From a virus: DNA of 35,726 bases. The notes under the pieces were generated by a model, which made no database searches, was not told the origin of the DNA, and saw only the letters and a program-made list of their open reading frames with translations. The stretch covers positions 1 through 35,726 of the IMG/VR virus record IMGVR_UViG_3300047480_000615. One strand, given 5' to 3'. The position numbers and the translations under genes are program-made. This document shows, piece after piece, positions 33,236 through 35,726 of this stretch. Numbering within the stretch: position 1 is the first letter of the stretch; every line of letters begins with the position of its first letter.

Positions 33236-35179
33236 CTAGTTACCTGCGATATCTACAATCTCACAATATCCAGCAACACAAGAAAGCTCTTGACTTCCAG
33301 TTGTTCCATCTGTTGTTTCATATAAAGAAAGCATGTCCCAACGAATTGTGTCAGGCATTCTCTTTAGATAATCTTCATACTCTTCTTTTGTAATTTCTTG
33401 ATATGGAGCTTGTTTATATGAATGCTCTACTGCTGGTAAGAAAGATACTCCACCAATAGAATCAAAATTATCGTATACCCATGCACCAACACCCATCCAT
33501 TCATGTTCGTGAACATTTACTGTTACTGAAGGATTATGCTCTGTCCAATTTGTTCTATATGTTTTCCACATTTCAAGATGATCAATAGCAGTAAGATCTT
33601 TTGTTAGAACTGCATTCTTTGGAGCCTTGATTGGGAAATAAAATACAGTAGTAGCTTCTGGCTTCATAACATCTGGCTCAAATGGGACTCCAGAGTCTTT
33701 TAGGAACTGTGTTAAAGGATCTTTATTATCTGCCCTAACACTTCTAATGTAGTATTCTGAGTACCATGGGTGTATGCCAGAAGATACTCCAGTAAGCTGA
33801 GAAACGGTCCCTGACGGCTTTACACAGGTAATTGATACTGAGGGATTAATATTTAAATTCTTTGCCTCATTTTTATTTGTTAAAACTGATAGATCTCTCA
33901 TATCATTTAATAAATCTACTAGACTATCGTTGTTTGTAGCAGTTAATTTATTTCCGTAAATACCTGTCAAAGATACTCCAAGAAGTCTTTCTTCTTCACA
34001 GTTATCTTTCCATGATTTTCTGATGTATTTAAAGTTTGTAAGAGTTGATTGCCATGTACCCAAAATTGTAGCAAGTCTTACTTTTTCAAGAAGATCTTCT
34101 CTACTATCAGATGCTTCAATTACAACCTCTGTAAGATTACAAAATTCATTTGGACGAAGTAAAATTTCTCCACAAGGGTTTGTACCTGCAACTAATGAAG
34201 AATCTCTACGACCAAATTTATCAATATGCTTACGAACGCTATCCATATTAAAAATACCACGTTCACCAGATTTTGATTCGTATAGGTTACGCCATTCACG
34301 AAGGAACTGTGCAGTATTTGGTTTTGTATTATAAACAGCAGAGTTATTTGCTAATGCTCTTTGACCATTACCTTCCCACCACTGACCACTCTTTGCCTTT
34401 GCCATTTCAAAGTCATCAAGATTTGACAAAGAAATAAGAGCACTTCTTCTTACTCCACCAACAACAACAACTTCTCCAATTTTACACATAATATCGTGTG
34501 CCTCAATTGGCTTTAATCTTCTTCCTGCAGCCATTTTAAATGTCTCAATTGTAAATTTAAATAAGTCATTTAATGGATCTGGACCTGATGCACGACCACC
34601 AAAGGTTTTTAGTCTTGCTCCAGCAGGGCGAACTTTTGACATGTCCCAGTTTGGAATTTGACCTTGATAAAGCAAGGCAATTAATTCTTTATATGCCTTA
34701 GCCCAACCAAGCTTTGAATCATCAACAACAATTGTTGTATCTGTTGGATGAAATTCTTCTGCAATTGCTGGAAGTGCGTTTGTATATTTTTGCTCAACAC
34801 TAAATCCAACACCTGTTCCATTCATAAGAATATACATTGCCTCATCAAAAGCACGAGGGCTATCAACAGCAATAAATGAACAGTTATATGCTGCAATATG
34901 ATCACGTTCTAGTGCTGGACCTGCAGTCATTAATGCTCTCATTGAAGGCATAATTTTATGATTTAAGATAGCTTCTTTTACTTCGTTGAATATTTTTGCA
35001 TTTGGACTATAACCATAGTTTAGTACCAAATGATCTTTCATGAAGTTAGTATATCTGTCAACAGTTTCCTGCCAAGTTTCTCTACGATTTTCACTTTCAA
35101 TCCAACGAGCATATCTTGAAATATGAATAAAATTACGGTAAGGATCTGTAATAGATCCATTTGAGTCAATAAATGACAT
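33236..35179 (-). CDS. Class II (B12-dependent) ribonucleotide reductase
   Basis: 647 residues from the ATG at 35179 (MSFIDSNGSITDPYRNF); a GTG at 35191 adds four residues but lies only one base from AAAGGG. Converts ribonucleotides to deoxyribonucleotides using adenosylcobalamin. Visible motifs: YNCSF with the first redox Cys, GTGVGFS, NPCGE with the thiyl-radical Cys (C336 here) and catalytic Glu, EFCNL with the partner Cys, and PSGTVSQLTGVSSGIHP. The C-terminal pair SCVAGYC supplies reducing equivalents. No separate small subunit gene is present, as expected for the monomeric class II type. The length is slightly below the 739 residues of the Lactobacillus enzyme. It boosts dNTP supply during infection. 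No cobalamin riboswitch fits in the short leader. Confidence 0.92.
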   Translation of the reverse strand: MSFIDSNGSITDPYRNFIHISRYARWIESENRRETWQETVDRYTNFMKDHLVLNYGYSPNAKIFNEVKEAILNHKIMPSMRALMTAGPALERDHIAAYNCSFIAVDSPRAFDEAMYILMNGTGVGFSVEQKYTNALPAIAEEFHPTDTTIVVDDSKLGWAKAYKELIALLYQGQIPNWDMSKVRPAGARLKTFGGRASGPDPLNDLFKFTIETFKMAAGRRLKPIEAHDIMCKIGEVVVVGGVRRSALISLSNLDDFEMAKAKSGQWWEGNGQRALANNSAVYNTKPNTAQFLREWRNLYESKSGERGIFNMDSVRKHIDKFGRRDSSLVAGTNPCGEILLRPNEFCNLTEVVIEASDSREDLLEKVRLATILGTWQSTLTNFKYIRKSWKDNCEEERLLGVSLTGIYGNKLTATNNDSLVDLLNDMRDLSVLTNKNEAKNLNINPSVSITCVKPSGTVSQLTGVSSGIHPWYSEYYIRSVRADNKDPLTQFLKDSGVPFEPDVMKPEATTVFYFPIKAPKNAVLTKDLTAIDHLEMWKTYRTNWTEHNPSVTVNVHEHEWMGVGAWVYDNFDSIGGVSFLPAVEHSYKQAPYQEITKEEYEDYLKRMPDTIRWDMLSLYETTDGTTGSQELSCVAGYCEIVDIAGN

Positions 35180-35201
35180 TTTGTGATGCACACCCTTTAT
35201 C

Positions 35202-35210
35202 TGATAAAAT
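35202..35210 (+). promoter_or_regulatory. Extended -10 promoter TGATAAAAT, rightward
   Basis: The plus strand reads TCTGATAAAATAG in the divergent gap, with TTGTGA at 35181-35186 as a possible -35 at 18-bp spacing. The downstream leader carries AGAAGG before the ATG at 35251. Confidence 0.55.
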
Positions 35211-35221
35211 AGAATAGTTAT

Positions 35222-35227
35222 ATTCTA
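35222..35227 (-). promoter_or_regulatory. Possible -10 element TAGAAT for the reductase gene
   Basis: The minus strand reads GTGTAGAATATAAC. It matches five of six -10 bases and is placed to give a leader of roughly 35 bases before the reductase ATG. No good -35. Confidence 0.3.
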
Positions 35228-35250
35228 CACGAGTATTCAAGAAGGGTCAA

Positions 35251-35487
35251 ATGGAAATATCTATACAAGAGATTCACAGTTACTTAAATCTTGTCAATGA
35301 AGGCAAGGCAGAAAAAATTAATTGTCCACTTAATGAGACAGATATTGTTATTAGTAAAATTGATGAAAATAATAAAGTTTTCTTTCAATGCATTTCTTGT
35401 AATACAAAGTTTTATTTAGGAATAAATAAGATTCAAAAAATTAAAAAGTATCTAGCTGCAGACTTATTTCTTAAAAAGCAGTTTTGA
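35251..35487 (+). CDS. Small rightward protein, possible incomplete zinc ribbon
   Basis: 78 residues; the only clear plus-strand gene. NCPLNET at residue 25 and QCISCNTKF at 47-50 resemble a zinc ribbon, but only three cysteines (C25, C47, C50) are present, so metal binding is uncertain. The ends are helical and Lys-rich. It has an AGAAGG ribosome site and is divergent from the reductase. Its last 24 bases overlap, tail to tail, the minus-strand gene at the window edge. Function unknown; small divergent proteins at this type of boundary are often regulatory (inference). Confidence 0.7.
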   Translation: MEISIQEIHSYLNLVNEGKAEKINCPLNETDIVISKIDENNKVFFQCISCNTKFYLGINKIQKIKKYLAADLFLKKQF

Positions 35488-35721
35488 ATTTCCTGTTGGT
35501 TCATTAATAAACTTTCTATCAATAAATCTTTTTTCCCCAGACTTTTTAATCTTACCTTTTTCTGAAAATGTATCAAACACAGTTCCAGGATTTAGATAGG
35601 AGACTATTCCTTGACCAATTACAATTGCATAAACTTCTTCATCAAATTCTTTTGAGTCATTTGTTAAATTAATTATAAGTGTTGGACATTTAAATTTTTT
35701 ATCATACTCGTCTCTTGGCAT
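35464..35721 (-). CDS. Small hypothetical protein at the right edge
   Basis: 85 residues from an ATG at 35721, five bases from the window end, so a longer start upstream cannot be excluded. The protein is alpha/beta with a hydrophobic strand (YAIVIGQGIVSYLNPG) and a Lys-rich tail (SEKGKIKKSGEKRFIDRKF). No motif recognised. The 3' end overlaps the convergent rightward gene by 24 bases, leaving no room for a terminator between them. Confidence 0.6.
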   Translation of the reverse strand: MPRDEYDKKFKCPTLIINLTNDSKEFDEEVYAIVIGQGIVSYLNPGTVFDTFSEKGKIKKSGEKRFIDRKFINEPTGNSKLLFKK

Positions 35722-35726
35722 AGACT

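Noticed and set aside
35180-35250. Cobalamin riboswitch before the B12-dependent reductase
   Set aside because: The gap is about 70 bases, too short for a cobalamin aptamer, and no conserved B12-box-like sequence is seen.
1-35726. CRISPR arrays, tRNA genes, integrase, attachment sites, terminase or lysin
   Set aside because: No regularly spaced repeats, no cloverleaf-sized gaps and no proteins with those motifs were found; genes are packed so tightly that no non-coding stretch over 300 bases exists.

Overview
The window is about 36 kb of a very AT-rich tailed-phage genome (or a large prophage segment). One coherent block of virion genes runs almost entirely on the minus strand and leads into a replication block. 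A portal, a capsid maturation protease, an HK97-fold-type capsid protein, a single major tail tube protein, a frameshifted tail assembly chaperone pair and a 2183-residue tape measure, with no sheath gene, point to a long-tailed siphovirus. The tape measure length suggests a tail of roughly 0.3 micrometre (inference). No terminase, lysin, integrase or tRNA gene is visible, so the genome continues beyond both ends. The host cannot be read directly. A PBSX/XkdF-like portal and protease pair, a C-family DNA polymerase, a B12-dependent ribonucleotide reductase and apparent leaderless genes suggest a Gram-positive, possibly actinobacterial, host (low confidence).

Layout, read in the direction of transcription from right to left. 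A small unknown gene (35464-35721) and the only rightward gene (35251-35487) sit at the right edge. A class II ribonucleotide reductase follows, then a 1205-residue LamG-like protein, a small unknown gene, the portal, a protease-scaffold fusion and the major capsid protein. A free-standing HNH endonuclease gene interrupts the order here. Next come head-tail connectors, a tail terminator whose frame is broken, the tail tube, chaperones G and GT, the tape measure, a distal tail protein, a 1481-residue baseplate or hub protein and several small fibre-like proteins. The block closes with a DNA-binding protein, a putative helicase loader, a DnaB-like helicase, a small unknown gene, a CHC2-Toprim primase, a T4 gp32-like ssDNA-binding protein and the N-terminal half of a DnaE-like DNA polymerase.

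Three things stand out. First, intergenic gaps repeatedly carry an extended -10 element of the form TGNTATAAT or TGATAAAAT without a recognisable -35. In three cases it lies exactly six bases before a start codon, which predicts leaderless mRNAs. Second, the tail chaperone genes carry a canonical CCCAAAC -1 slippery heptamer. Third, two other genes (the tail terminator and a proline-rich tail protein) continue in the -1 frame past their stop codons with good coding character but no canonical slippery site. These are either unusual recoding events or one-base deletions.

Together the genes encode virion assembly (portal, protease/scaffold, capsid, connectors, tail), host recognition (LamG-like and beta-rich tail proteins), nucleotide supply (reductase) and a largely self-encoded replisome.
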